The translations under genes were made by a program, and so were the position numbers. Shown here one piece after another: positions 8,840-17,678 of a stretch of DNA of 64,000 bases. Origin of the DNA: Emcibacter nanhaiensis (lineage in GTDB: Bacteria; Pseudomonadota; Alphaproteobacteria; Sphingomonadales; Emcibacteraceae). Positions within the stretch are counted from its first letter, which is position 1; each line of letters starts with the position of its first letter. The stretch is from NCBI RefSeq assembly GCF_006385175.1, contig NZ_VFIY01000008.1, positions 97,656 through 161,655 of the forward strand, in the 5' to 3' direction. The notes under the pieces were generated by a model, which saw only the letters and a list, made by a program, of their open reading frames with translations, made no database searches and had not been told where the DNA came from.

Positions 8840-9822
8840 ACAAATACTTTTTCCAGAGCTTCTTCGGGCGCTGGATAACGCGCTGATGCGGCACGACCGA
8901 AAGCCTCCTGCACCTCCGCCATCATCCTTATTCCGATATCGTCGGCCGCCTCGGCAGTTATAATAGCCTCCTCAATCAGGCGAGCGCGCATCTTCGGAAT
9001 CGGATCATTAGCCTCGAGACTCTTCTTCTCTTCAGCGGTCCGGTATTCTTCGGCATCGCCCATGAAATGCCCGGCCAGGCGATAGGTTTCCACTTCCAGC
9101 AAGCTGGGCCCTTCTCCGGCCCGAGCCCGGGCAATGGCCCGTCCCGCCGCTTCGTAGATTTTCAGTGGATCATTGCCTTCCACATATTCTCCGGGAATAC
9201 CGTAACCTGCTGCTCTGACATCATTTCGCGGCACCGATGTGGCATCCCGCTTGGCTACAGAAATGCCCCAACTATTGTCTTCGATGACACAGACGAACGG
9301 CAGCTTCCACACCGCCGCCAGGTTCATGGCTTCATGGAATGCGCCCTGGTTGGCAGCTCCCTCTCCTATAAATGCTACCGCTATGCCTTCTTCATCCCGC
9401 ATCTGTCGGGCTAGTGCCACTCCTACAGCTGGCCCCATACCCTCAGCGATAATACCGCTGCAGACAAAATTAACTGCGGCATCAAACAGGTGCATATGAC
9501 CACCACGTCCGCCGGAAAGACCGCTTTTTTTGCCGAAAATCTCATCTGTCATGGCCTGGAAATTCACTCCCTTGGCAATGGCAATATGATGAGGCCGATG
9601 GGTAGCGGTCACCGCATCCTCCGGCCTCAGGTGAGCACAGACCCCGACCGCCACCGGCTCCTGACCATTGGACAGGTGCATTTCCCCGGGGATTGGGCCG
9701 TTTGCCATATTAAACAGGGGTTGCTTGCCCTCCAGGTAAACCGCTGCCGTCTTTTCCTCGAACTGGCGGCTTTTCACCATGGTTTCATACATCCATTTCT
9801 GGACGCTCGCGTCTGGTTTCAT
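8836..9822 (-). CDS. 2-oxoacid/acetoin dehydrogenase E1 component, alpha subunit
   Basis: About 328 aa. The ThDP-binding signature begins GEGAANQGAFHEAMN and ends IEDNSWG, and the phosphorylation-loop-like HFMGDAEEYR follows. An ATG at 9834 is in frame, but GGAGG lies between it and a second ATG at 9822 with a 5-base spacer, so 9822 is taken as the start. The gene overlaps the beta gene by 4 bp. It follows the acyl-CoA synthetase in the same operon. No E3 dihydrolipoamide dehydrogenase is nearby, so the complex must borrow a housekeeping one. Confidence 0.9.
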   Translation of the reverse strand: MKPDASVQKWMYETMVKSRQFEEKTAAVYLEGKQPLFNMANGPIPGEMHLSNGQEPVAVGVCAHLRPEDAVTATHRPHHIAIAKGVNFQAMTDEIFGKKSGLSGGRGGHMHLFDAAVNFVCSGIIAEGMGPAVGVALARQMRDEEGIAVAFIGEGAANQGAFHEAMNLAAVWKLPFVCVIEDNSWGISVAKRDATSVPRNDVRAAGYGIPGEYVEGNDPLKIYEAAGRAIARARAGEGPSLLEVETYRLAGHFMGDAEEYRTAEEKKSLEANDPIPKMRARLIEEAIITAEAADDIGIRMMAEVQEAFGRAASARYPAPEEALEKVFV

Positions 9823-9841
9823 TGCGACCTCCATATTACGG

Positions 9842-11728
9842 CTACTGCGGATAGCCTTCGTTGCTTAAATAGTCCCTTATTTCATCCAGGATCGCCGGAT
9901 CATCGATGGTCGCGGGCGGGGTGAACTCCTCGCCATTGGCCATGGAGCGCATGGTGCCGCGAAGGATCTTGCCGGAACGGGTCTTGGGCAGGCGTGCAAC
10001 CGCAATCACATGCTTGAGCGCCGCCACCGGCCCGATTTCATGCCGCACACTGGCGATAAGTTCCTTGCCGATTGACGCCGCGTCCTCCTCTGCATCGGCA
10101 AACAACACCACGAAGGCCACCGGCAGGGCGCCCTTGATCGCGTCATTGACCCCGATCACGGCACATTCCGCCACCTTGGGATGGTTGCTGATCACTTCTT
10201 CCATGGCCCCGGTCGAGAGCCGGTGTCCCGCCACATTAATCAAGTCGTCGGTGCGGCTCATGATCGAAATATAGCCGTCCTCATCGATGAAACCCGCATC
10301 GCCGGTGCTGTAGTAGCCCGGATGCTGGGTGAGATAGGATTTCTTGAATCCCTCCTCATTATGCCACAGGGTCGGCAGGCAGCCCGGCGGCAGCGGCAGC
10401 TTGATTGCCAGGTCGCCGATCTGTCCCGCGGATAGTTCCTCATGGTCCTCGTTCAGCACATGGAAGTCATAGCCCGGCACCAGCAGGCCGGCGCTGCCCG
10501 GCTTGACCGGCTTCAGGCCCGCCCCGGCAAAGTTGCCAATTGCCGGCCAGCCGGTCTCGGTCTGCCACCAGTGGTCAATCACCGGCACACCCAGCAGTTT
10601 ATGGGCCCAGATCAGGCTGTCCGGATCGGCCCGTTCCCCGGCCAGGAACAAATGCCGTAGTGAAGAAAGATCATATTTGTCCTTATAGGATCCGGTGGGA
10701 TCTTCCTTCTTGATGGCCCGGAGCGCGGTCGGCGCCGTGAACAGCACCTTGACTTTATGATCCTCGATCACCCGCCAGAAAGCGCCTGGGTCCGGCGTGC
10801 CGATCGGCTTGCCTTCATAAAGGATAGTGGTGCAACCGACCAGCAGCGGGGCATAGACGATATAGCTGTGGCCCACCACCCAGCCGATGTCGGACGCCGC
10901 CCAATAGGCTTCACCCGGCGCCATGCCGTAAATCTGTTTCATGCTCCAGGAGAGCGCGGTCAGATAGCCGCCCACATCCCGCACCACGCCCTTGGGCACG
11001 CCGGTGGTGCCGGAAGTATAAAGCACATAAAGCGGGTCAGTAGCCTTGGTGACTACACAGTCGGCGGGTTCGGCGCCCTCGACAAACTCCTGCCATTCGG
11101 CGTCACCGTCCTGCAGGTCCGCTTCATGCTCGGGGCGCTGCAGGATCACACTCAGGTCAGGTTTGTGAGTGGAAAGGTCCAGCGCTTCCTCCAGCAAAGG
11201 CTTGTAGGCCACGACCCGGCCCGGCTCCAGCCCGCAGGAGGCGGACAGCACCAGCTTCGGTGTGGCATCATCTATACGCTTGGCCAATTCGCGGGCGGCA
11301 AAGCCACCGAATACCACCGAATGCACCGCACCGATCCGGCAGCAGGCGAGCATGGCGAACACGGCCTCCGGCACCATCGGCATATAGATTACCACCCGGT
11401 CGCCCTGCTCCACCCCGGCGCGCTGGAAGGCTCCGGCCAGGCGAGAGACCTCGTCGAGAAGGTCGTTGTAGGAATAACTTTTCACGCTCCCGGTCATGGG
11501 GCTGTCATAGACCAGTGCCGCCTGCTCGCCGCGTCCCGCGTCCACATGCCGGTCGATCAGGTTATAACAGGCGCTCAAACGACCGTCTGCAAACCAGCGA
11601 TAGATGTCGTCATTTTGCTGCAGGATACGGGTCGGAAATATGTCCCAGTCGAGCTGTTCCGCCGCCTGTTTCCAGAATGTTTCCGGCGAGGCGCGCCAGG
11701 ACGCCAAATGGTTTTCATATCCACTCAT
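9842..11728 (-). CDS. Acyl-CoA synthetase, propionyl/acetyl-CoA synthetase (PrpE/Acs) type
   Basis: A 628-aa AMP-forming ligase. The adenylation P-loop reads YTSGTTGVPKGV, DHWWQTETGWP matches the A5 region, and the C-terminal catalytic lysine is in RLPKTRSGKILRGTMR. It activates a short carboxylic acid with ATP and CoA. Length and the TETGWP variant fit PrpE-type enzymes rather than long-chain ligases. The ATG at 11728 is preferred over an in-frame TTG at 11731; AGGGAGT precedes it. Within the operon it would activate the acid released by the cupin enzyme or otherwise formed (inference). Confidence 0.9.
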   Translation of the reverse strand: MSGYENHLASWRASPETFWKQAAEQLDWDIFPTRILQQNDDIYRWFADGRLSACYNLIDRHVDAGRGEQAALVYDSPMTGSVKSYSYNDLLDEVSRLAGAFQRAGVEQGDRVVIYMPMVPEAVFAMLACCRIGAVHSVVFGGFAARELAKRIDDATPKLVLSASCGLEPGRVVAYKPLLEEALDLSTHKPDLSVILQRPEHEADLQDGDAEWQEFVEGAEPADCVVTKATDPLYVLYTSGTTGVPKGVVRDVGGYLTALSWSMKQIYGMAPGEAYWAASDIGWVVGHSYIVYAPLLVGCTTILYEGKPIGTPDPGAFWRVIEDHKVKVLFTAPTALRAIKKEDPTGSYKDKYDLSSLRHLFLAGERADPDSLIWAHKLLGVPVIDHWWQTETGWPAIGNFAGAGLKPVKPGSAGLLVPGYDFHVLNEDHEELSAGQIGDLAIKLPLPPGCLPTLWHNEEGFKKSYLTQHPGYYSTGDAGFIDEDGYISIMSRTDDLINVAGHRLSTGAMEEVISNHPKVAECAVIGVNDAIKGALPVAFVVLFADAEEDAASIGKELIASVRHEIGPVAALKHVIAVARLPKTRSGKILRGTMRSMANGEEFTPPATIDDPAILDEIRDYLSNEGYPQ

Positions 11729-11742
11729 CAAACGATCACTCC

Positions 11743-12549
11743 CTAACGCGAGACCCAGCCGCCATCGATCACCAGTTCGAGGCCGGTGACAAAACCTGCT
11801 TCGTCAGACGCCAGATAGACAGCACCCATGGCAATATCTTCCGGCTCGCCCAGACGGCCGATCGGCTGCATATCAATGAATTCCTGCTCGATGACTTTGG
11901 GGTCATTACCCCGGATACCTTTTGCCGCCCAGGTGTCAAACACATCCTGCAACATTGGTGTTCTGATAAACCCCGGATGGATGGAATTGACCCGTATATT
12001 GAAACCTGCCTCCGCAAATTCGATGGCCAGGCTTTTGGTCATCTGCCGCACCGCCCCCTTGGAAGTATTGTAAGCCATCTGGTTGGCAAAGGCGATAATC
12101 CCGGCAATAGAAGAAATGTTGATGATCGAGGCCCCTTTGGAATTTCTGCCCCCGCTTTCCCTAAGCAGATTTAACATTGCCTTCGATCCCATAAACGGAC
12201 CGTCCACATTGACTGACTGAACCCAGCGCCAGCCTTCCAGGGTAATTTCATCAATAGGTCCGACAAGCTCTACACCGGCGTTATGAACCAAGACGTCAAG
12301 ACGCCCATGATCTTTGGCTATCTTGTCCGAAAGAACCACCCACTCAGATTCTTCAGCCACATCAAGTGTAATCGCTTCTGCCGCTCCGGAAGCATCAATA
12401 ATTTTCTGCACCGCCCGGGCAGCTGTGGCACCGTTTTTGTCGGCGACATAGACCAGCGCACCTTCCTTAGCCATGGCCAGGGCAATGCCTTCTCCTATGC
12501 CTTGTCCGGCGCCAGTGACAAGTGCGATTTTACCCTGCAAGCGTCCCAT
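11743..12549 (-). CDS. Short-chain dehydrogenase/reductase (SDR)
   Basis: A 268-aa classical SDR starting at ATG 12549, which has AGGAG at 12556-12560. The cofactor motif TGAGQGIG is at residues 12-19, the catalytic Ser is in INISSIAGI, and YNTSK provides Tyr and Lys. The C-terminal DGGW is typical. An NAD(P)-linked alcohol/ketone interconversion is expected. The longer open frame to 12624 would run back into the cupin gene and has no better start. It begins two bases after the cupin stop. Confidence 0.9.
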   Translation of the reverse strand: MGRLQGKIALVTGAGQGIGEGIALAMAKEGALVYVADKNGATAARAVQKIIDASGAAEAITLDVAEESEWVVLSDKIAKDHGRLDVLVHNAGVELVGPIDEITLEGWRWVQSVNVDGPFMGSKAMLNLLRESGGRNSKGASIINISSIAGIIAFANQMAYNTSKGAVRQMTKSLAIEFAEAGFNIRVNSIHPGFIRTPMLQDVFDTWAAKGIRGNDPKVIEQEFIDMQPIGRLGEPEDIAMGAVYLASDEAGFVTGLELVIDGGWVSR

Positions 12550-12550
12550 T

Positions 12551-12964
12551 TTATGCTCCTGTATTTGATTCATAGAGGTCCCGGACGGCATTATGGTCCA
12601 GTATTGACTGCACATTTCCCTCATCGTCCATAAAAATCACAGGACCAAAATTGGTGAAATAAAGTTCCGTATATTCCGGGAAACTGGTTAGTTCATGGAT
12701 CACGTCGAGTGGTTCATACCCGTAGTCACCGGCGGCAGCCTCACCGGCCCGGTAGACCATACGCCCCTTGGTAACCAGATATTCGCCGGCACCAAAATGC
12801 TGGTGACGGGGGAAACTGCTGCCTGCAGCGCAGCGGAAATACACCGTCCAGGCACCAGTAATATTGCAGGTTCGCAGCAGGCGGAAGTCCACACCATCCA
12901 CCATTTCCACCCAGGGCAGTTCTTCTGTTTTAACCAAAATGTCCTTCACAAATGTCTTGCTCAT
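12551..12964 (-). CDS. Cupin dioxygenase-like protein (2,4'-dihydroxyacetophenone dioxygenase / ChrR-cupin type)
   Basis: A 137-aa single cupin. The metal set of the family is complete: His54 and His56 in HQHFGAGEYL, Glu61 and His90 in DVIHELTS. Related enzymes cleave C-C bonds next to a ketone in beta-diketones or aryl hydroxyketones using Fe(II) and oxygen. A good ribosome site (GGAG, 7-base spacer) precedes the ATG. First enzyme gene after the TonB receptor in the operon. A broken paralogue of its C-terminal half lies at 16645-16900 on the other side of the AraC gene. Confidence 0.75.
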   Translation of the reverse strand: MSKTFVKDILVKTEELPWVEMVDGVDFRLLRTCNITGAWTVYFRCAAGSSFPRHQHFGAGEYLVTKGRMVYRAGEAAAGDYGYEPLDVIHELTSFPEYTELYFTNFGPVIFMDDEGNVQSILDHNAVRDLYESNTGA

Positions 12965-13082
12965 CTTTTGTCTCCTGCCGATCGGTAATCTGTACAGATC
13001 ATTCCTTCTGTCTTCCGACCGGATAATTTTAATATCAATTTCAGGCCGGTTCCCCGGCAGGACCGGAAAACCGGTCCAGCCG

Positions 13083-15335
13083 TCAGTAGATAAATTTCAC
13101 TTCAAGACCATAGGTTCTCGGCGGTGCCAGATTGCCTGTGGCCGTTGAGTCAATAATGTCTCCGTTGAAGGTGCCGTTGGTCGCTACCGCCACATCGGCA
13201 ATATTGTCGATATAGGTGGAGACCTTCCATTGACCGTCTGCGGTTTCATAAGTCGCCCGGGCTTTCAGCCAGTGATAGGCATCCTGCTTGAGTGCATCCA
13301 CATTAAAAGCGGAGAAATAGACTTTGTCTTTCCAAGCCCAGTCGCCCCTGAGGGTAATGCTGTCGCCACCGGCAAGTTCGATGCGATATTCTGCGCCCAG
13401 GATAATCTTGAACTCCGGCGCCCGGGGAAGCCGGTAACCGTCCAGGTTCTGAATACCGGCGCCCGGGTTTTTCGGATCGATCAGCATCGCGTCCTTGAAC
13501 TGGGCATCCAGCCAGGCAAAACCGAAATCGATCTGAAACGCCTCGCTGACCAGCCATACACCTTCCAGTTCCACACCTTTAATTTCCGCGTTGGCAGCAT
13601 TCCGGACGATAGTGTTGTTGTTTTCCACATCCTGGATCTGAAGATCGGTATAGTCATAATAGAAGAACGCCGCATTCATGCGCAGGCGCTGATCAAACAG
13701 ATCAGCCTTGATGCCTGCTTCATAAGCCCAGATTTCCTCAGGCTCGAACGGTGTATTCTGATAACTGCCGATATTAAAGCCACCGCTCTTGAAACCTTTG
13801 GATATGGTTCCGTAGAGAAAGACTTCGTCGTTCACAGTAAAATTCAAACCGACCTTCGGCGTGAAACTATTGAAGGTCTCATCTTCCAGGTCCGCCACGT
13901 TGTCAAGAAGACCGGGAATGAAACTTTCAAACACCACCGCATTCTGCCCGCCGCGTTTTTCCGTGCTGTAGCGGCCGCCAAGCACAAGATCGAGCCGGTC
14001 AGACAGGCTGTATGTGGCTTCTCCGAATATTGCAAAAGCTTCCGTTTCCGCGGTACCGTTCAGTTTCAACAGACAACATCCGGGATCGGACGGCAGACCG
14101 AACTGCTCGTCAATGAAAGGCAGAAAATATTCATTCCTGACATCATTATCCTCGGTGAAGTAATAGAGCCCGAGGATCCAGGACAGGTCACCGTCGGACG
14201 GCGAACTCAGCTGAATTTCCTGGCTGAACTGGCGGTGATCCTCCTCCCTGAGCTGGTCCACCCCGAAAGCGGCAGACGTATCCAGATCATTCCGGTTAAG
14301 GGGATGGGTTTCCTTGTAAGCCGTAATGGAATTGACTGTGTAATCCCCGATGCTGTAATCCACATGGGCGCTCAGGCCCCAGATTTCCGGTTTATTGAAA
14401 TGTTCAATATCTGATCCCAGTGTGCGGGACTTGACTTTGGGCAATGTGCCACCCTGAGCCGTGACATAATCGCGGAAGAAGGGGTTGGTTGCTGTACCTC
14501 GATCCAGATAGAGCCATACGGACTGTGTATCATCCGCCTTGTAGTAGTCACCAGTCAGGGTGATGGTCAGATCGTCGCTTGGCCGGGCCTCTATGGTCAG
14601 GCGGGTGACAAAATCATCTTTTGACTCCCCTTCACCGGTAACGGCGCCAAGGCCGAGCGGGTCATCTACCGGCCGAATGAATGTCGTATACCCCGCATGA
14701 TTTTCCTTTTGCACCGCCAGCCGGGCCAGCAGTTTGTCGCCGGCAAGAGGGCCGCTGATTGCGCCAAAGGCCTTGTAATGATCATAATTTCCGACAGTGA
14801 ATGACCCCTCAAGGGCAAACTCGTCCGTCGGCTTCTTCGGAATCAGGTTCACAGAGCCGGACGTAGCGTTCCGTCCATAGAGGGTGCCTTGGGGACCGCG
14901 CACAACTTCGACCCGGTCGAGATCGAAAAATCCGGGCACCGCAGCGGATGAACGAGACATGTAAACACCATCAACGTGCAGGGCAGTTGAACTGTCAGTA
15001 CCGCCAATGATGCCGGAATAACCGATGCCACGGATATAGACCTGCGCCTCGCCCTGATAGAGCGCCACATCCATGCTCGGATTGAATTGACCCAGACCTT
15101 CCACGTCGGTAATGGACCGGTTTTCCAGTCCCTCACCGCTCAGGGCCGAGATGGCTGACGCCGTTGTCTGCAGATTTGTTGTCCTGCGTTGAGCAGTGAT
15201 CAGGATTTCCTCCATGGTCAATGTTTCATTTCCTTCGGGCTCTGCTTTTGCGGCATATCCTTGCGAAATGACGGACAGACTGCTCAACACAACGCCACCC
15301 AACAGGGCGGATTTCAATTTTCTTGTTGGTTCCAC
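13083..15335 (-). CDS. TonB-dependent outer-membrane receptor
   Basis: A 750-aa receptor starting at GTG 15335, which has GGAGG five bases upstream; the longer frame begins with a TTG at 15374 and lacks a ribosome site. Signal peptide up to about GYAAKA, TonB box MEEILITA, plug motif VEVVRGPQGTLYGRNATSGSVN, and a barrel ending in aromatic Tyr (VKFIY). It probably imports the substrate of the downstream cupin-SDR-ligase-E1-E2 genes. A 7-bp GC hairpin (13060-13066/13071-13077) follows its stop without a T-run, so read-through into the cupin gene is plausible. Confidence 0.93.
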   Translation of the reverse strand: MEPTRKLKSALLGGVVLSSLSVISQGYAAKAEPEGNETLTMEEILITAQRRTTNLQTTASAISALSGEGLENRSITDVEGLGQFNPSMDVALYQGEAQVYIRGIGYSGIIGGTDSSTALHVDGVYMSRSSAAVPGFFDLDRVEVVRGPQGTLYGRNATSGSVNLIPKKPTDEFALEGSFTVGNYDHYKAFGAISGPLAGDKLLARLAVQKENHAGYTTFIRPVDDPLGLGAVTGEGESKDDFVTRLTIEARPSDDLTITLTGDYYKADDTQSVWLYLDRGTATNPFFRDYVTAQGGTLPKVKSRTLGSDIEHFNKPEIWGLSAHVDYSIGDYTVNSITAYKETHPLNRNDLDTSAAFGVDQLREEDHRQFSQEIQLSSPSDGDLSWILGLYYFTEDNDVRNEYFLPFIDEQFGLPSDPGCCLLKLNGTAETEAFAIFGEATYSLSDRLDLVLGGRYSTEKRGGQNAVVFESFIPGLLDNVADLEDETFNSFTPKVGLNFTVNDEVFLYGTISKGFKSGGFNIGSYQNTPFEPEEIWAYEAGIKADLFDQRLRMNAAFFYYDYTDLQIQDVENNNTIVRNAANAEIKGVELEGVWLVSEAFQIDFGFAWLDAQFKDAMLIDPKNPGAGIQNLDGYRLPRAPEFKIILGAEYRIELAGGDSITLRGDWAWKDKVYFSAFNVDALKQDAYHWLKARATYETADGQWKVSTYIDNIADVAVATNGTFNGDIIDSTATGNLAPPRTYGLEVKFIY

Positions 15336-15614
15336 TGTTACCTCCACTTGTTGATTATGAATGTTTGATAACAAATGGCGCCAAAAGAAACTTGGTCCGT
15401 AACGAAGGCTGTGTTGTGTGACAGCGAAGGCGGAGTCTCTATTTTTCCGTTCAATTGAAGCCTGGATGGAAAAAATTTGGCTGTGGGAGAAATTATCTTG
15501 GTCAAGAGAGAACTATTTGTAGTTTTTTTGCAGAAATTAGCGGTTTCCTTGCATTTTTCTAGATTCCAAGGGATACTTTAGAAAAATATAACAGTTTGAT
15601 CAGGGAAGTTTCAT
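15336..15614. promoter_or_regulatory. Divergent promoter region between TonB receptor operon and araC-type gene
   Basis: About 280 bp of AT-rich sequence with no gene between two divergent starts. This is where the AraC-family protein would be expected to bind and control both transcripts. I could not find a convincing repeated operator by eye. Confidence 0.5.
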
Positions 15615-16586
15615 ATGACTGCAGTTGTGTACAGTACCTCAGGTGAACAGGACCTTCGTTTCTGGTCTACTCAACCCGGCACCAATGCGGACTATTTTGA
15701 TGAATGGTCAGAAATGCTTCGAGCCTCCCATCTTCCTTGGACTATTGAAAAGAAGAGCAAACCGGATTTCAATGCTAACCTCAGTGTTAGATCATTCTGC
15801 GGTTATAAACTTGTTCAATGCGCCTGTGACCACCTTACCGGTTTCCGCAGGGCAAGCGAAATTGCCAATACCAATGAAGCCTACTTCAGCATCCTGTTGC
15901 TACGTAAAGGCCGGGAATTTATCACTGCAGGACAAAATGACCTGCACTTGCAGGAAAATGATATCCTGCTGTGGGACAGCACACAAAATATGTCGTTCGA
16001 GGTGCCGGAAAGATTGGAAAAAACAACCCTGATCATTCCGGAAACCGCTCTGACAAGTGTGTTCCCACAAGCGCATGATTATGCTGGTACAGTCATTTCC
16101 GGATCCAGCGGCATGGGCGCCCTTCTCGGTCGCCACATCATGTCACTTCACGGGGAAATGTGGAGTCTGGGCGAAAATCATCTGACTTCGCTGATGCGGC
16201 CAACCCTGCAGATCCTGGCCACCGCACTAACTGGCGAAACGGAAGTGCTGCAGAGTACCAACCGTCGCATGACCCTAGCTCGTATCAAAAATTATATTGT
16301 CATGAACCTTAAGGATTTTGACCTTTCCCCATCCCGTATTGCTTCTGAAATGGGGATCAGCACCCGGTATCTGCATATTCTCTTTCGCGAAGAAGGCAGC
16401 ACGGTTAGTGCCTGGATCAAGAAATGCCGGCTGCACAAATGCCGGGAAGATCTGGCTATTGCCAAAACGACGGGCCTTTCAATAACGGAAATAGCTTACA
16501 AATGGGGCTTCAACGACCTCAGCCACTTCAGCAAGAGCTTCAAGGAAGAATTTGGGTTGTCCCCACGTGCATTTCAGAAACACTGA
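15615..16586 (+). CDS. AraC-family transcriptional regulator
   Basis: A 323-aa protein with an N-terminal cupin-like sensing domain of the AraC-binding type (about 60-190) and two helix-turn-helix motifs at the C-terminus. First HTH: SPSRIASEMGISTRYLHILF (about 240-260). Second: SITEIAYKWGFNDLSHFSKSF (about 290-312), ending GLSPRAFQKH. Divergent from the TonB receptor and cupin operon, which it most likely activates when the substrate is present. Not preceded by a strong ribosome site (AGGGAAG at about 15603). Confidence 0.92.
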   Translation: MTAVVYSTSGEQDLRFWSTQPGTNADYFDEWSEMLRASHLPWTIEKKSKPDFNANLSVRSFCGYKLVQCACDHLTGFRRASEIANTNEAYFSILLLRKGREFITAGQNDLHLQENDILLWDSTQNMSFEVPERLEKTTLIIPETALTSVFPQAHDYAGTVISGSSGMGALLGRHIMSLHGEMWSLGENHLTSLMRPTLQILATALTGETEVLQSTNRRMTLARIKNYIVMNLKDFDLSPSRIASEMGISTRYLHILFREEGSTVSAWIKKCRLHKCREDLAIAKTTGLSITEIAYKWGFNDLSHFSKSFKEEFGLSPRAFQKH

Positions 16587-16589
16587 ATA

Positions 16590-16614
16590 AAAAAGCCGGG
16601 GAAAAATCCCCGGC
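16590..16614 (-). terminator. Minus-strand rho-independent terminator
   Basis: GCCGGGG (16595-16601) pairs with CCCCGGC (16608-16614). On the minus strand the stem is followed by a T-run (complement of 16590-16594), so it ends the transcript of the chimeric pseudogene at 16645-17205. On the plus strand no T-run follows, though it can still cap the AraC message. Confidence 0.75.
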
Positions 16615-16644
16615 AGGTAGGGGGATACCCCATAAGCGAAGTCA

Positions 16645-17205
16645 TTATACAGTAAATTTTACGGGTGCCTGATTGCCCGAAGTAACTTCTGACAGAAGCG
16701 CACCATCCGGCACCTTGCTCGGATTACCGTCCTCATCCGTAAAAATCAGCGGGCCTTAACCGATGAACAGCATCTCCGTATCCCCGTCCACACTTGTATG
16801 GGTATGTAGAGCACCGAGCGCCTCATAACCCCAGTCACCAGCCTCGGCGGTACCGTTGACATCTTTCATGCGGCCCTTGGTCATGAGTAGATCCCCGGTA
16901 TGACAAACAGGAGGGCCACATTGGGGTTCGCAAGGATATTCTGCAGGCTGAAAATGAGCTTGTTCCCCGGCCGTTCAGGCAGATAGAGGAACTTATCATC
17001 CTCGGTGTGGTTAAATCCCAGGTCGGCACCGCGAGGGAAGACATCGGGAAATCCGTCCGCCGTGAACACAGATAAGGGAGATAGTCCGATAAAGCGCCTA
17101 CCCACATCATCCAGGGAAGAAATGATCTTTTTGGTCACAAGTGGTGCGCTTCCCGAGACTGTTGCGCAATTCTTCAACTGTTGTACCGGGTGAATGGCTA
17201 TCCAT
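16645..17205 (-). pseudogene. Chimeric pseudogene: PNPOx-family N-part joined to cupin C-part
   Basis: Starts at ATG 17205 behind GGAAA. The first part (MDSHSPGTTVEELRNSLG, then APLVTKKIISSLDD ... FLYLPERPGNKLIFSLQN) is a pyridoxamine-5'-phosphate-oxidase-like FMN-binding protein. It is split by a one-base expansion in a GGG run (17152-17154). At about 16897 the PNPOx frame stops after FVIPG. A different frame continues as GDLLMTKGRM...GDWGYEAL...LHTH, clearly the C-terminal half of a cupin like the one at 12551-12964. That part has an in-frame TAA at 16756-16758 in the middle of the FxNFGP-equivalent strand. So there are three lesions: frameshift, deletion fusion and nonsense. The minus-strand terminator is retained. 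Confidence 0.8.
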
Positions 17206-17256
17206 CAGATTTCCTTTTTTGTGGTATGGGTTGGGAAGGAAGTATTTGTTCGATTT

Positions 17257-17475
17257 GTTTTGCAACGGCAAAGCGCCGCTACTAACGACCTCGCCAATCG
17301 TCTGCACCTGTATATCGGTCAGAATTTCCGGGTCGATAATATTACGCCGTCCTTCGCGGCGAATGCTCTCGGCTGTTCTCTCTGGAATATTCACAAGATC
17401 TGCCAGAACATGGGCACCACCTTCGGTAAGTTGTTGCTGGAAGCTCGGCTGTCAGCAGCCTTCAACATTGGGTGA
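17257..17475 (+). pseudogene. AraC-family regulator fragment (HTH region only)
   Basis: The reading frame gives LANRLHLYIGQNF...TPSFAANALGCSLWNIHKICQNMGTTFGKLLLEARLSAA, which matches the first HTH and linker of AraC regulators. It stops at 17475. A further bit in another frame (GVLENLSKFWKMVW, about 17500-17545) may be the remnant of the second HTH. No sensing domain is upstream; instead the frame runs into the antisense of the PNPOx pseudogene start. Read as a degraded gene that once controlled the neighbouring PNPOx/cupin locus (inference). Confidence 0.6.
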
Positions 17476-17678
17476 GCCAGATATCTATTTCGGTCAGGGT
17501 GTTTTAGAGAATTTGAGTAAGTTTTGGAAAATGGTGTGGCCGAGAGGTACCGGAACTCATTTATAATTCAATAAGATAAGAGAAAAATTACTCATCTTAT
17601 GCGCATTTTCGGTAAAGAGAACATCTCTGAAACGGAATGTAATTTGGCCTGAATTGGCCATATACTAGCTAAATAATA

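Noticed and set aside
13060..13077. GGACCGG/CCGGTCC hairpin as a terminator after the second TonB receptor
   Set aside because: No T-run follows on the minus strand; kept only as a note in the gene entry.
13230..14414. 394-aa open frame on the plus strand
   Set aside because: Antisense to the TonB receptor, no similarity or ribosome site; a codon-bias shadow.
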